A stretch of DNA of 64,000 nt from Hyalangium versicolor (lineage in GTDB: Bacteria; Myxococcota; Myxococcia; Myxococcales; Myxococcaceae), in assembly GCF_020103695.1 (NCBI RefSeq), contig NZ_JAHXBF010000007.1:422181-486180 (forward strand), read 5' to 3'. The translations under genes were made by a program, and so were the position numbers. Within the stretch, counting starts at the first letter, position 1. The number at the start of each line of letters is the position of its first letter. The notes under the pieces are model-generated. The model was not told where the DNA came from and ran no database searches. It saw nothing but the letters and a program-made list of their open reading frames with translations. Below, in pieces: positions 42,976 through 51,385 of this stretch.

Positions 42976-43905
42976 ATGGGATGGTGGGGATCTCTTTTCC
43001 GCAGCCGTCCACCTTCCTGGTCGCGCTTTGACGACAGCGACCAGTTCGACGCGTTCATCCGCCTTCTCACCCAGAGGTTCGAAGCGGCGGGCATCCACGC
43101 CGACCCAAGCCTTCTCCGGTCAGGCAGCATCCGCTTCCAGGCGGGTGCTGACGAGACGGAGTGGTTCTTGAATGAGGTTGCCCAGGCTTGCGCAAGCGCG
43201 GCGACCAGCGCTTGGGACCGGCTCATCGATGAGCACCTGCCGGGACTCCAGCTCCCGTCCAGGGCGCCGCCCGCTACGGACATCTCGTCCCTCCGGCTGC
43301 AGATCCTGAGCGACAGCTATTTCAACTCCCTCGGGCTGGCGGCAGGCAGTGTCGTTCAGAGGCGGCTTGCCGAAGGGCTCCTGCAAGTCCTGATGCTCGA
43401 CAGCGGGGGTGCGCTGGAGCGGACGGTGACTCCTGAGATGGCACGCGCGTGGGGCCAAACGGAGGATGAACTCTTCGAACTCGGCCGGAACCATGCGACG
43501 GCCGCAGACAAGGAGCTCGTCCGCACCCAGTCGCTCGTCCACGCCGGCGAGAGCTTCGACGTGCTGGTCAGCAACGGGTTCTACACGGGAGCCTTCGTGC
43601 TCTCCGCCCTGAGGCGCCTCGAAGCAAGGCCGGGAGTCATCCTGGCTCCCGTTTCCTGGCATCACTGGGTGATCCATTCGATTTCCGCCGGTTCCTCACT
43701 GGCGACCCTGCAAGCCATGTCCGGGTTCGTGGAGTCGCTCGCAGGCCAGATCCGAGTCACCGCCGCCGAGTCCCTGGGAACGAACCTCTTCTGGTGGCAC
43801 GAAGGCACCTTCGAGCAGATCCCGTTCGAGGAACGCGACAGCAGGCGGGAGCCCCGTCCCACTCCGGCATTGGCAGCCGTGCTGAGGGGGCCCCCCTCGG
43901 CTTGA
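42976..43905 (+). CDS. hypothetical cytosolic protein, DUF1444-like layout
   Basis: 309 residues from ATG at 42976, GAAGGAG upstream; the in-frame GTG at 42961 overlaps that site and is less likely. No signal or membrane segment. The arrangement of LMLDSGGALERTVTPEMARAWGQTEDELFELGRNH, then SFDVLVSNGFYTGAFVLSALRRLE and PVSWHHWVIHSISAGSSLATLQAM, recalls DUF1444 (YtpQ) proteins, but the match is from memory and weak. It follows the anchor-A lipoprotein gene by 11 bases. Confidence 0.8.
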   Translation: MGWWGSLFRSRPPSWSRFDDSDQFDAFIRLLTQRFEAAGIHADPSLLRSGSIRFQAGADETEWFLNEVAQACASAATSAWDRLIDEHLPGLQLPSRAPPATDISSLRLQILSDSYFNSLGLAAGSVVQRRLAEGLLQVLMLDSGGALERTVTPEMARAWGQTEDELFELGRNHATAADKELVRTQSLVHAGESFDVLVSNGFYTGAFVLSALRRLEARPGVILAPVSWHHWVIHSISAGSSLATLQAMSGFVESLAGQIRVTAAESLGTNLFWWHEGTFEQIPFEERDSRREPRPTPALAAVLRGPPSA

Positions 43906-43944
43906 AGCCGCCCCTCCGGCGGGGAGCCCCTTCACTCTCGGGAG

Positions 43945-45459
43945 TCAGGTGGGGAAGTAGCTTCCCTGCTCGAAACGGGCGCGCCCCTCCTCTGTCAGCT
44001 TCTCCAGCGAGGCCAGAGCGCTGCGCTCAGCCACCGGGTGCAAGAACGGCGGCGTGTCCGCGTACGCGCGCTCCACCACCTGGGCCAACGTCGCACCGGA
44101 CGCTGGCAATGCTTCCAGGATCCGCGCTTCGCGGGCGGCGCGGTGGTCCAGGTACTCCTGCAGCTTGCCCGGCCCGTCGGGGATGGGGCCTCCATGGGCC
44201 GGGTACATCGTGGTGACGGGCCAGTCTCGCAGCCGCGCGAGCTGCGTCAGATAGTCCCGCATGTTCCCCTCGGGCGGATCGATGACGATGGTGCCGACAC
44301 CCGCCACCATGTCTCCGACCACGGCCGCTCGGCTGCGCTCGTCCACGAGGCAGATGTGCCCTCGCGCATGCCCTGGCGTGTGCAGCACGCGCCAGCGCTG
44401 AGGCGGATTGCCGGCCAGCTCCAACACGTCTCCGTCCTTCAGCAGCCGGTCCACGGAGACGCTCAGCCGGTCCGCCGTGCGCTCATGGCACCACAGCGGG
44501 ATTCCCAGCTGCTCCTTCACCGCCTTCGCTCCACCCACGTGATCCCAGTGATGGTGCGTGAGCACGAGCGCCACCGGTCGCATCCCCTGCCCCTCGAGAA
44601 TCGTCAGCAACTCCCGGAGCTTCTCGAACTCGCCAGGATCCTCGGCGCCCGGGTCCACGAGGAGCAGCTCGCCATTGCCCAGCACGTACCCGTTGGTGTG
44701 CGTGGCGGGAGGGAGTGTGGGCGTCACCATGGGGATGATCCGCACGCCCTGCTGGAACTCGACGAGCGTGGCCACGTAGTCCGGGCAGTGCGGCGGAGCC
44801 TTCAGGCGCGCGAGCACGGCTTGGGGCGTGTCGAACTTCTCCAGCACCTCGAGCACGTACAGCCCGGGAGAGTGCAGCAGCGCCGTGCCCTGCCCCCACC
44901 GTCCGAGCGCCTCCGCGGGAGTCACCCACGTGGCCTCCGTCAGCTCGCCCGGCCACAGCTCCGCCATCGTGTGAGGCCCGGCCTCCACCAGGAAGAATCG
45001 AGTGTCGAAGCGCATCGGCATATAAGGAGGGGTGATCCACCGGCCCGCGGGACGGAAGTCCTCCGAGCGCAGCGACAGTCCCTCCTCGGCCAGCATCGCT
45101 CCCCACTTGCGCTCGTCCGCCAGGAGCGCCCGTCGCAGTTCCTTCAAGCGCTCCGGGCTCAGCGACTCCGCGCCCTCGGCCACCAGGACGCCAGTCTCCT
45201 CGAAGAGCTCGCGCGCGGCTGCCGCGAGTATCGCCGCATCCTCTCCAGAGGCCCCGCGCACAGGCACCTGCGCATCCGCCTTGTCCACCTTGCCGCCCGG
45301 GAATGCGTAGAAGCCGCCCGCGAACCGCAGCGTCTTCTCCCGCTTCACCCAGAACACCTCCACGCCCGCGCCCACCCGCCGGTACAGCACCACCACCGCC
45401 GCGGGCCGAGGCACCGCGGGGGGCGGCGGGGGCGGCATGCCAGGAAGAGCCTCGCTCAT
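43945..45459 (-). CDS. Nudix hydrolase fused to a metallo-beta-lactamase-fold hydrolase
   Basis: 504 residues. After a Pro-rich start, a Nudix domain (residues 15-220) has FPGGKVDKAD and the catalytic helix AAARELFEETGVLV, with an insertion between the two parts of the Nudix box. A MBL-fold domain (230-500) has THHHWDHVGG, HTPGHARGHICLVDE, VVGDMV and YPAHGG, the complete zinc-ligand set of LACTB2/glyoxalase-II type, ending in a helical cap. The start overlaps the HD gene stop (ATGA). The joint substrate is unknown; such pairs may hydrolyse nucleotide-linked thioesters or acyl-CoAs. Confidence 0.93.
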   Translation of the reverse strand: MSEALPGMPPPPPPAVPRPAAVVVLYRRVGAGVEVFWVKREKTLRFAGGFYAFPGGKVDKADAQVPVRGASGEDAAILAAAARELFEETGVLVAEGAESLSPERLKELRRALLADERKWGAMLAEEGLSLRSEDFRPAGRWITPPYMPMRFDTRFFLVEAGPHTMAELWPGELTEATWVTPAEALGRWGQGTALLHSPGLYVLEVLEKFDTPQAVLARLKAPPHCPDYVATLVEFQQGVRIIPMVTPTLPPATHTNGYVLGNGELLLVDPGAEDPGEFEKLRELLTILEGQGMRPVALVLTHHHWDHVGGAKAVKEQLGIPLWCHERTADRLSVSVDRLLKDGDVLELAGNPPQRWRVLHTPGHARGHICLVDERSRAAVVGDMVAGVGTIVIDPPEGNMRDYLTQLARLRDWPVTTMYPAHGGPIPDGPGKLQEYLDHRAAREARILEALPASGATLAQVVERAYADTPPFLHPVAERSALASLEKLTEEGRARFEQGSYFPT

Positions 45460-46745
45460 GACTGCACCGCCTGTCCCAGCAGCCGCGCCATCATCTCCCT
45501 CGCCGTCTGGATCTGATCCGGTCTCACGTACACCCGCGTCAACCGCACCGAGCCACTGTAGCGCTGGTACAGCGGAGTGTAGCGAGCCACCTCGGTGAGC
45601 CGCCCCGTGGAGACATCCACGATGAAGAGGCTGGGACCCGAGCCCTCACCGATGTACTTCGAGAGCACGCCGTGGGACTCGACGACGTAGTGCTCGAGCT
45701 GCCCTGCCACCAGCGCGCTGCGCAGCACGTCCAAGTCGTAGCCCGTGTCGCGCTCGGTGAACTGGGCCAGCAGCTTGAAGCCTCGCCGCGTGGAGATGCG
45801 CTCGGCCCACCGGTTCTTCGAGCGGCGCAGCGTGTACCAGAGCGCCGCGTCGTCACAGAGCAGGAACGCCTCCGAGTCCGAGGGAATCTCGAATTCGCCG
45901 GGAGCCTCCTCGTAGTAGCGCCGCAGCATGTGGTCGAAGTTCACCGAGGTGTGGTGGTAGTAGACCGAAACGAACATGTGGTAGCGGCTGAGCAGGAAGT
46001 CCTCGAAGGCGAACGCCGCCGCCCGGCTCAGCGCCAGGTACGCGCGCCCGTCCTTCACCGCCGGGTTCAGGTTCGAGATGATCCAATCGAAGTCGTACCG
46101 GCCATAGTTGACCCCCGTGTAGAAGGAGTCCCGCAGCAGGTAGTCCATCCGGTCCGCGTCCAGCTCACCGGAGACCAGGGCGCGCAGCAGCGGCGTCCAG
46201 TCCACGCCCCGGTACGTGAAGCCCGGATCCTTCGGAGGCTTCGCGCCCGTGATGAGCCCCACCACCGCATCCGTGCGGATGCCCAGCGGCCCGAAGTGCT
46301 CCTCGATGAGGGGCGTGAGCGAGCTGTCCAGGAGGATCTTCGCCGTGTAGTCCTCGTGGGTGGCCTGCTGCCCCTCGGCCGTGCTGTCCAGCCAGGAGGG
46401 CAGCTTCAGGGAGGCCCGAGGAGGAGCGATGCGCTCCGAGGCGTGGGACAGAGGCATGTGGCCCAGGTCGTGGCAGAGCACCGCCAGCCGGACCGCCGTG
46501 CAGAACCTGGACTGCACCTCCTCCGGCAGCTCCGCCTGCGACGCCACCGCTCCGAAGAGCCGCGAAGCCACGTGCATGGCTCCCAACGAGTGGGCATGCC
46601 GGGTATGGGTGGCTCCCGGGAAGGCCAGGTCCCCGAATCCGAGCTGTCGTACATGGCGCAGCCGCTGGTAGTGCCGGCTGTCAATGATGGCCTTCTCCGG
46701 GTCACTCACCGCGATGGTGCCGTGGATGGGGTCGCGAATCCGCAT
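45456..46745 (-). CDS. HD-domain phosphohydrolase (YdhJ/dGTPase-like)
   Basis: 429 residues from ATG at 46745 (MRIRDPIHGTIAVSDPEKAI). The HD motif is intact: HTRHAHSLGAMHVA, LAVLCHDLGHMPLSHASE and the later DADRMDYLLRDSFYTG, which supplies the last Asp. The protein follows the MRIRDPVHG subfamily of HD proteins related to SAMHD1/dGTP triphosphohydrolases. Substrate likely a nucleotide. Coupled to the downstream Nudix-MBL gene by a 4-base overlap, suggesting both act on nucleotide-derived compounds. Confidence 0.93.
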   Translation of the reverse strand: MRIRDPIHGTIAVSDPEKAIIDSRHYQRLRHVRQLGFGDLAFPGATHTRHAHSLGAMHVASRLFGAVASQAELPEEVQSRFCTAVRLAVLCHDLGHMPLSHASERIAPPRASLKLPSWLDSTAEGQQATHEDYTAKILLDSSLTPLIEEHFGPLGIRTDAVVGLITGAKPPKDPGFTYRGVDWTPLLRALVSGELDADRMDYLLRDSFYTGVNYGRYDFDWIISNLNPAVKDGRAYLALSRAAAFAFEDFLLSRYHMFVSVYYHHTSVNFDHMLRRYYEEAPGEFEIPSDSEAFLLCDDAALWYTLRRSKNRWAERISTRRGFKLLAQFTERDTGYDLDVLRSALVAGQLEHYVVESHGVLSKYIGEGSGPSLFIVDVSTGRLTEVARYTPLYQRYSGSVRLTRVYVRPDQIQTAREMMARLLGQAVQS

Positions 46746-46877
46746 GGTTCCCTTTCCATACTCCTGGATACCCCTGCCGAGCAGCACCCCAGAAACACCA
46801 GACGGCCAGCCGGTCAAGCCTTCGCGTTGCACTGGGATCGGCTCGGGGGACGTGCTAACCCTTCTGTCCCAATCCGA

Positions 46878-48002
46878 ATGCACATTGTCATCCTGCACAA
46901 CCGCGACCACGACCTCCTCGAAGACGATCCAGGAAGGGAGGCCCGCGAGGATGTGATGCGCGTGGCCTCCGCGCTCTCCGAGGCCCTCACCCGGGGCGAC
47001 ACCCAGGCCGAGCCGCTCGCCATCGAGGGCGACGGGCTGGACTTCGTGGACACCCTGCGGCGCGTGCAGCCGGACCTCGTCATCAACCTCTGTGAGTCCC
47101 TGGCCGCCGACAGCCGGGGCGAGATGGTCATCCCCTGCATGCTAGACCTGCTCGGGATTCCGTACACGGGCTCGTCCGCCCTCTCGCTGGGCCTGGCGCT
47201 GCACAAGAACAAGGCCAAGGAGCTGCTGCGCGCCCGAGGCGTCTCCACCCCGCCCTTCGCCGTGGTGGAGCGGCTGGAAGATGTGATGGCGGTGGACCTG
47301 ACCTATCCGCTCATCGTGAAGCCCGCGCGCGAGGACGCCAGCGTGGGCATCGACTTCGACTCGGTGGTGCACGACCGGGTGGGCCTGGCCCGGGTGGCCG
47401 AGGAGGTGCTGCGCACCTTCCAGCAGCCCGCGCTGGTGGAGCAGTTCATCGCGGGACGGGAAATCTACGTCCCCCTGTTGGGCAACGCACCGCGTCGGGC
47501 CCTGCCCCTCACGGAGATCCGCTTCGGCAAGGCCTTCGAGAACCGGCCTCATATCGTCTCGTACAAGGCGAAGTGGGAGGCGGAGTCGGCCGAGTGCCAG
47601 GACAGCCCCTCGGTGCCCTGCACGCTGGAGGACGCGGCGCTGGAGGCGCGGTTGGTGCGCACGGCGACAGAGGCCTTCACCGCGCTGGACTGCCTGGACT
47701 ACGGGCGCGTAGACCTGCGCGTCTCGCCCGAGGGCGTACCTTACGTCATCGACATCAACCCCAACTGCGATCTCCACCCGAACGCCGGGTTCGCCAAGGC
47801 CGCCGCGGCTGCGGGCATGGATTATCCGGCCCTGGCCGCCCGCCTGGTAGAGATTGCGCTCGAGAGAACCCATGGAAATCCGTCCGCTCGAAAAAAAGGA
47901 CCGGGAGCCGCTCGCGGCGCTCATCCGACGAATCGAAACCTTCTCGCAGGAAGAGGTCCAGTGCGCCATCGAGCTGGTGGATCTCGCGCTCACGCCGAAT
48001 AA
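46878..48002 (+). CDS. ATP-grasp ligase resembling D-Ala-D-Ala ligase
   Basis: 374 residues from ATG at 46878. N-terminal part MHIVILHNRDHDLLEDDPGR onward with INLCESLAADSRGEMVIPCMLDLLGIPYTGSSALSLGLALHKNKAKELL is the Ddl-type preATP-grasp; YPLIVKPAREDASVGIDFDSVV and ALVEQFIAGREIYVPLLG are the ATP-binding strands, and PYVIDINPNCDLHPNAGFAKAAAAAG the metal and product site. After VEIALERTHGN the last 45 residues are basic, low-complexity and come from the frame overlapping the GNAT gene, so they are probably read-through. Not a standard Ddl; the substrate is unknown. Confidence 0.88.
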   Translation: MHIVILHNRDHDLLEDDPGREAREDVMRVASALSEALTRGDTQAEPLAIEGDGLDFVDTLRRVQPDLVINLCESLAADSRGEMVIPCMLDLLGIPYTGSSALSLGLALHKNKAKELLRARGVSTPPFAVVERLEDVMAVDLTYPLIVKPAREDASVGIDFDSVVHDRVGLARVAEEVLRTFQQPALVEQFIAGREIYVPLLGNAPRRALPLTEIRFGKAFENRPHIVSYKAKWEAESAECQDSPSVPCTLEDAALEARLVRTATEAFTALDCLDYGRVDLRVSPEGVPYVIDINPNCDLHPNAGFAKAAAAAGMDYPALAARLVEIALERTHGNPSARKKGPGAARGAHPTNRNLLAGRGPVRHRAGGSRAHAE

Positions 48003-48339
48003 CCCGGACTACACCATTCTCGTGGCGGACCGGGGCGGCCCCCTGGTGGGCTACGTGTGCTACGGCCCCACGCCGATGACGGAGGGGACGTTCGACCTGT
48101 ATTGGATTGCCTCGGACCCGACGGTGCGGGGGCAGGGCGTGGGGGCGTCGCTGATTTCGGGCATGGAGGCGGACATGCGCCGGCGCAACGCCCGGGTCAT
48201 CCGCGTGGAGACGAGCGCCACGGAGGCCTATGGCCCCACCCGCGGCTTCTACGCGTCCATGAAGTACAACGAGGAGGCCCGGTTCCGGGACTTCTACAAG
48301 GTGGGGGATGACCTCATCATCCTCGCCAAGCGGCTGTAA
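47872..48339 (+). CDS. GNAT-family N-acetyltransferase
   Basis: 155 residues from ATG at 47872 (MEIRPLEKKDREPLAALIRR); an in-frame ATG at 47854 is less likely. Motif A is VRGQGVGASLISGMEADM with the acetyl-CoA pyrophosphate loop, preceded by TFDLYWIASDPT, and AYGPTRGFYASMKYNEEARFRDFYKVGDD forms the terminal strands. Its first 131 bases overlap the ATP-grasp gene in another frame, an unusually long overlap. The pair probably acts on the same small molecule or peptide, by adjacency. Confidence 0.93.
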   Translation: MEIRPLEKKDREPLAALIRRIETFSQEEVQCAIELVDLALTPNNPDYTILVADRGGPLVGYVCYGPTPMTEGTFDLYWIASDPTVRGQGVGASLISGMEADMRRRNARVIRVETSATEAYGPTRGFYASMKYNEEARFRDFYKVGDDLIILAKRL

Positions 48340-48379
48340 TCCGCGAACAAAACCCCGCGTCATCCGTTAAGAGGGGGAG

Positions 48380-49930
48380 ATGATTCGCACCCGCCTCGCC
48401 GCTCCCCTGCTGGGCCTGTCCGTCGCGCTGCTCTGCGCGGCGCCGGTGCTGGCCCAGGCCCCTGCTCCCACCCCTACCGCTCGCGGTTCCGCCAAGGCTC
48501 CGTCGGAGGTGTCCGACGTGCTGAAGACGCCTCGCCCCAAGGGCGGCGAGTGGCTGGGGCTGTATTTGATGGACAAGAAGGTGGGGTACTTCTTCACGGA
48601 CCTCTCGTTGGTGCCCGGGCGTACGGACCAGGTGCTGAGCGTGAACGAGATGGTCTTCAAGGCCACGGTGGGCAGCAAGCTCTCCGAGCGGCTGTACCGG
48701 GAGGAGCGCATTTACGAGGCGAAGCCCGGAGGCCGGCTGCTGTCCTTCACGGTGCAGCAGCGCGGCGATGGCGGCGAGCAGCGGCTGGAGGCGACCCACA
48801 CGCCCACCGGGCTGCGCGTGGTGCGCAAGCGTCCGGGGCAGCCGGATGAGGTGCGCACGCTGCCGGCCAGCCAGGAGAAGGTGGAGGACGCGGACCAGGC
48901 TCGGGTGGCGCTCTACCGCAAGGCGACGGTGGAGGGGACCATCACGGACGGCACGGACCTGGAGAGCTACAAGGTGACGACCACCGTGGGGCCATCCGAG
49001 GAGCGGATGGTGCGCGGGGTGAAGGTGCGGATGGGCAAGGCGCTGACGATCTCCGAGAAGGAGAAGGTGCCAGTGGCGGCCTACGTCACCGACGAGGGCG
49101 ACATGGTGGAGGTGGACTTCGGCCAGACGATGCAGGCACGGGCGGAGTCCGAGGCGGTGGCGAAGCGGATGGACGTAGTGGAGGTATTCGGGCTCACGCG
49201 GGTGGTACTGCCGCGGCAGTTGCCTCCGGAGGCGCGCTCCATTCCGGGCCGGGCCGTGCTGGTGATGCAGGGGCTTCCGGAGAAGTTCCAGCAGGACATG
49301 TATCGGCAGAAGTACGTGAAGCTGCCGGAGGACAAGGTGGAGGTGACGCTCCTGGCGGATGCTCCGAAGCTCACGAGCCTCAAGGCCCTGCCTGTCGCGG
49401 ACCCGGAGGGTGGAGAGAACCTGAAGGCGACGATCATCGTCGAGAGCGACAACGCGGAGATCCGCAAGCTGGCGAAGAAGCTGGCGGGTTCGGACAAGGA
49501 TGCGTACACGGTGGCGAAGAAGATCGTCACCTGGGTAGCCACGAACCTGCAGAAGGATTACGGGGCGAGCGCGGACCGGGCCTCGGACGTGCTGAGGCAG
49601 ATGAAGGGCGACTGCACGGAGCACTCGCTGTTGACGGTGGCACTGCTGCGCGCGGCGGGGATTCCGTCCCGGCGCGTGGACGGCGTGGTCTACATGGTGA
49701 ACGAGGACCGGGTGCCTGCCTTCTACTGGCACGAGTGGATCGAAGCCTACGTGGGCGAGTGGACGCAGATGGACCCGACGTTCAATCAGGTGGTCGCGGA
49801 CGCCACGCACTTCGGTGTGGGCCGCGAGGGGAACGCGGAGATCACTCCCCTCATCGGCCAGCTCAAGGTGCTGGAGGTGCGCGACAGGCCCTCTGCCACT
49901 TCGAGTCCTTCGGCTCCCTCGGGCCGCTGA
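48380..49930 (+). CDS. secreted transglutaminase-like protein
   Basis: 516 residues. Signal peptide (LLGLSVALLCAAPVLAQ), Pro/Ala linker, a beta-rich region with SVNEMVFKATVGSKLSERLYREE that resembles periplasmic transglutaminase-partner domains, then a transglutaminase core at about residues 365-480 with the triad Cys412 (KGDCTEHS), His451 (AFYWHEWIEA) and Asp465 (QMDPTFNQ). All three catalytic residues are present, so cysteine-protease or transamidase activity is possible. Begins 40 bases after the GNAT gene with a purine-rich GAGGGGGAG site; independent start likely. Confidence 0.92.
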   Translation: MIRTRLAAPLLGLSVALLCAAPVLAQAPAPTPTARGSAKAPSEVSDVLKTPRPKGGEWLGLYLMDKKVGYFFTDLSLVPGRTDQVLSVNEMVFKATVGSKLSERLYREERIYEAKPGGRLLSFTVQQRGDGGEQRLEATHTPTGLRVVRKRPGQPDEVRTLPASQEKVEDADQARVALYRKATVEGTITDGTDLESYKVTTTVGPSEERMVRGVKVRMGKALTISEKEKVPVAAYVTDEGDMVEVDFGQTMQARAESEAVAKRMDVVEVFGLTRVVLPRQLPPEARSIPGRAVLVMQGLPEKFQQDMYRQKYVKLPEDKVEVTLLADAPKLTSLKALPVADPEGGENLKATIIVESDNAEIRKLAKKLAGSDKDAYTVAKKIVTWVATNLQKDYGASADRASDVLRQMKGDCTEHSLLTVALLRAAGIPSRRVDGVVYMVNEDRVPAFYWHEWIEAYVGEWTQMDPTFNQVVADATHFGVGREGNAEITPLIGQLKVLEVRDRPSATSSPSAPSGR

Positions 49931-49945
49931 GCGTGGGACGAAGGT

Positions 49946-50941
49946 TCAGGTCAGTTCCGCGAGAACCTCGGAGACGCTGGAGGCCTTCACGGCCCGCTCG
50001 AGCCAGCGGTCCAAGAGAGCGAGGTCCCTACAGTTGGAGATGCGTTGGCGGGCGATGTCGTCCACGGGAAGGCCTCGCACGGCAAGGATTCGGAGAACAT
50101 CCTGAGCACGTCCTGCGGCCAGCCCCTCAGCTCTCGCCGACTGTTCCAGTTTCTCGAATTTTTCCTTCAACCAGGTCGACATCAGCTCCTCCATCTGCTG
50201 CGCGCCCGCCACGGACTTTAACATGTCCACCGTGGCGTCCCGTGCATCCTCATTCCCGACCAGCAGCAGGTAGTGGAAGACAGCCTTCAGGTCCTCCATG
50301 CCCTGTTGTTCCCCGAGCGCATCCAAGAAGAGCACCCTCCAACCGGGCAGACGCAGCGCCAGCTCCTCACTGCGTCCATAAACCAACGCCAGCAACACCA
50401 GCCGCACCAACGAAGGGCCAGGCCGCGCTCGCAGCTCCTCCTCCCGTTGGGTCGTCAGGTCGTCCAGCAGGTATTCAAATCGAGGCACCAGCGCCAACCA
50501 CTGCTCGGACTGCTCACCCGGCACATCGAACAGCTCTTCCACCCGCCGAGGCGCACTCCAGGCCCCCTCCGGCCCGTGGTACATGACCAGGGGAATGATG
50601 ACCGGGAGCCGCTTGCTCCCCGGGTGCTCCCGGCGCCAGTGCTCCAACTGGCGCACCACGTAGCGCAGCATCCGCAGTGCCATCCACCGGTTCACCGTCG
50701 ATTGGTGCTCCAGCAGCACGTAGAACAGCACTTTCCTGCCTTCCCTGAGCCGAGCCGAGAACAGCAGATCGCTCTCCGTCTCCCGCAGCTCCGGGTCCAC
50801 CACCGAGCCAGACTCCAGTTTCAGGCTTGCCCAGTCCACCTGCTGAACTACGGTGGCCGGCAACGCGGCGCGCAGCTCCGCCGCGGCCCGCTCGGGCTGG
50901 TCGAAGGTAAAGCGAACGAGGCGATCGTGCGGACCCGACAT
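49946..50941 (-). CDS. Rpn-family (Transposase_31/PD-(D/E)XK) nuclease
   Basis: 331 residues from ATG at 50941. The nuclease core sits early: Asp58 in ETESDLLFSARL, Glu78-x-Gln80 in FYVLLEHQSTVNRWMALRMLRYVV, then IIPLVMYHGPEGAWSAPRRVEELFD, all typical of the Rpn/YhgA-like family. The C-terminal half is helical (EQSARAEGLAAGRAQDVLRILAVRGLPVDD) with the frequent RAEGLAAGR linker. Members promote recombination or act as DNA nucleases, often multicopy in myxobacterial genomes. Not an insertion sequence: no terminal repeats are seen. Confidence 0.9.
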   Translation of the reverse strand: MSGPHDRLVRFTFDQPERAAAELRAALPATVVQQVDWASLKLESGSVVDPELRETESDLLFSARLREGRKVLFYVLLEHQSTVNRWMALRMLRYVVRQLEHWRREHPGSKRLPVIIPLVMYHGPEGAWSAPRRVEELFDVPGEQSEQWLALVPRFEYLLDDLTTQREEELRARPGPSLVRLVLLALVYGRSEELALRLPGWRVLFLDALGEQQGMEDLKAVFHYLLLVGNEDARDATVDMLKSVAGAQQMEELMSTWLKEKFEKLEQSARAEGLAAGRAQDVLRILAVRGLPVDDIARQRISNCRDLALLDRWLERAVKASSVSEVLAELT

Positions 50942-51061
50942 GGCCCTGGGCCCACCAGCACGAAACGAGCCAGCCCCGCCGCGCAGGCAGCACCTGAATG
51001 CAGGCGTCCGTCTCCCGAGACTTCCATCCAAGCTTCGAGACGGTCCGCCGTGCAGTGAACG

Positions 51062-51385
51062 TCAGCGCCAGGGGCCGCGAGCCAGGAATTCCGACTCGGG
51101 CACATCGCCGAGAACTCGCGTCTCGCTGACAGGCACGCTCTCGAGCTCCGCGGCGAAGAACAGATCCTCGCCCATACCCGGCACACGCACCTGGACCAGG
51201 GGATCTCCCGGGAACTGGCTCTCCGGGTCGTCGTAGACGAACCCCACCACCACGCCCGTCTGACCCAGGAATCTCCGGCCGATGGAGCCATCCTCCGAGT
51301 CGTTCACGATCCTCACCACCTCCCCGACCTGCAGGGGAGCTCCGTCCACGTCTTCAAAGAAGATCAGCGATGGGTCTTGAATCAT
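51062..51385 (-). CDS. small hypothetical protein (beta-rich, acidic)
   Basis: 107 residues from ATG at 51385 (MIQDPSLIFFEDVDGAPLQV), overlapping the DUF1109 gene stop by 4 bases (ATGA). VGEVVRIVNDSEDGSIGRRFLGQTGVVVGFVYDDPESQFPGDPLVQVRVPGMGEDLFFAAEL looks like an SH3/KOW-type small beta barrel. No family recognised. Third gene of the sigma factor operon, so possibly regulated by that sigma factor. Confidence 0.82.
   Translation of the reverse strand: MIQDPSLIFFEDVDGAPLQVGEVVRIVNDSEDGSIGRRFLGQTGVVVGFVYDDPESQFPGDPLVQVRVPGMGEDLFFAAELESVPVSETRVLGDVPESEFLARGPWR

Noticed and set aside
43906..43944. Terminator between the DUF1444-like and Nudix-MBL genes
   Set aside because: Only short G/C complementary runs, no consistent stem longer than about 5 pairs and no T-run.
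49946..50941. Possible transposon (the protein belongs to a family named Transposase_31)
   Set aside because: No terminal inverted repeats, target duplications or accessory genes seen; the family is better described as Rpn nucleases.
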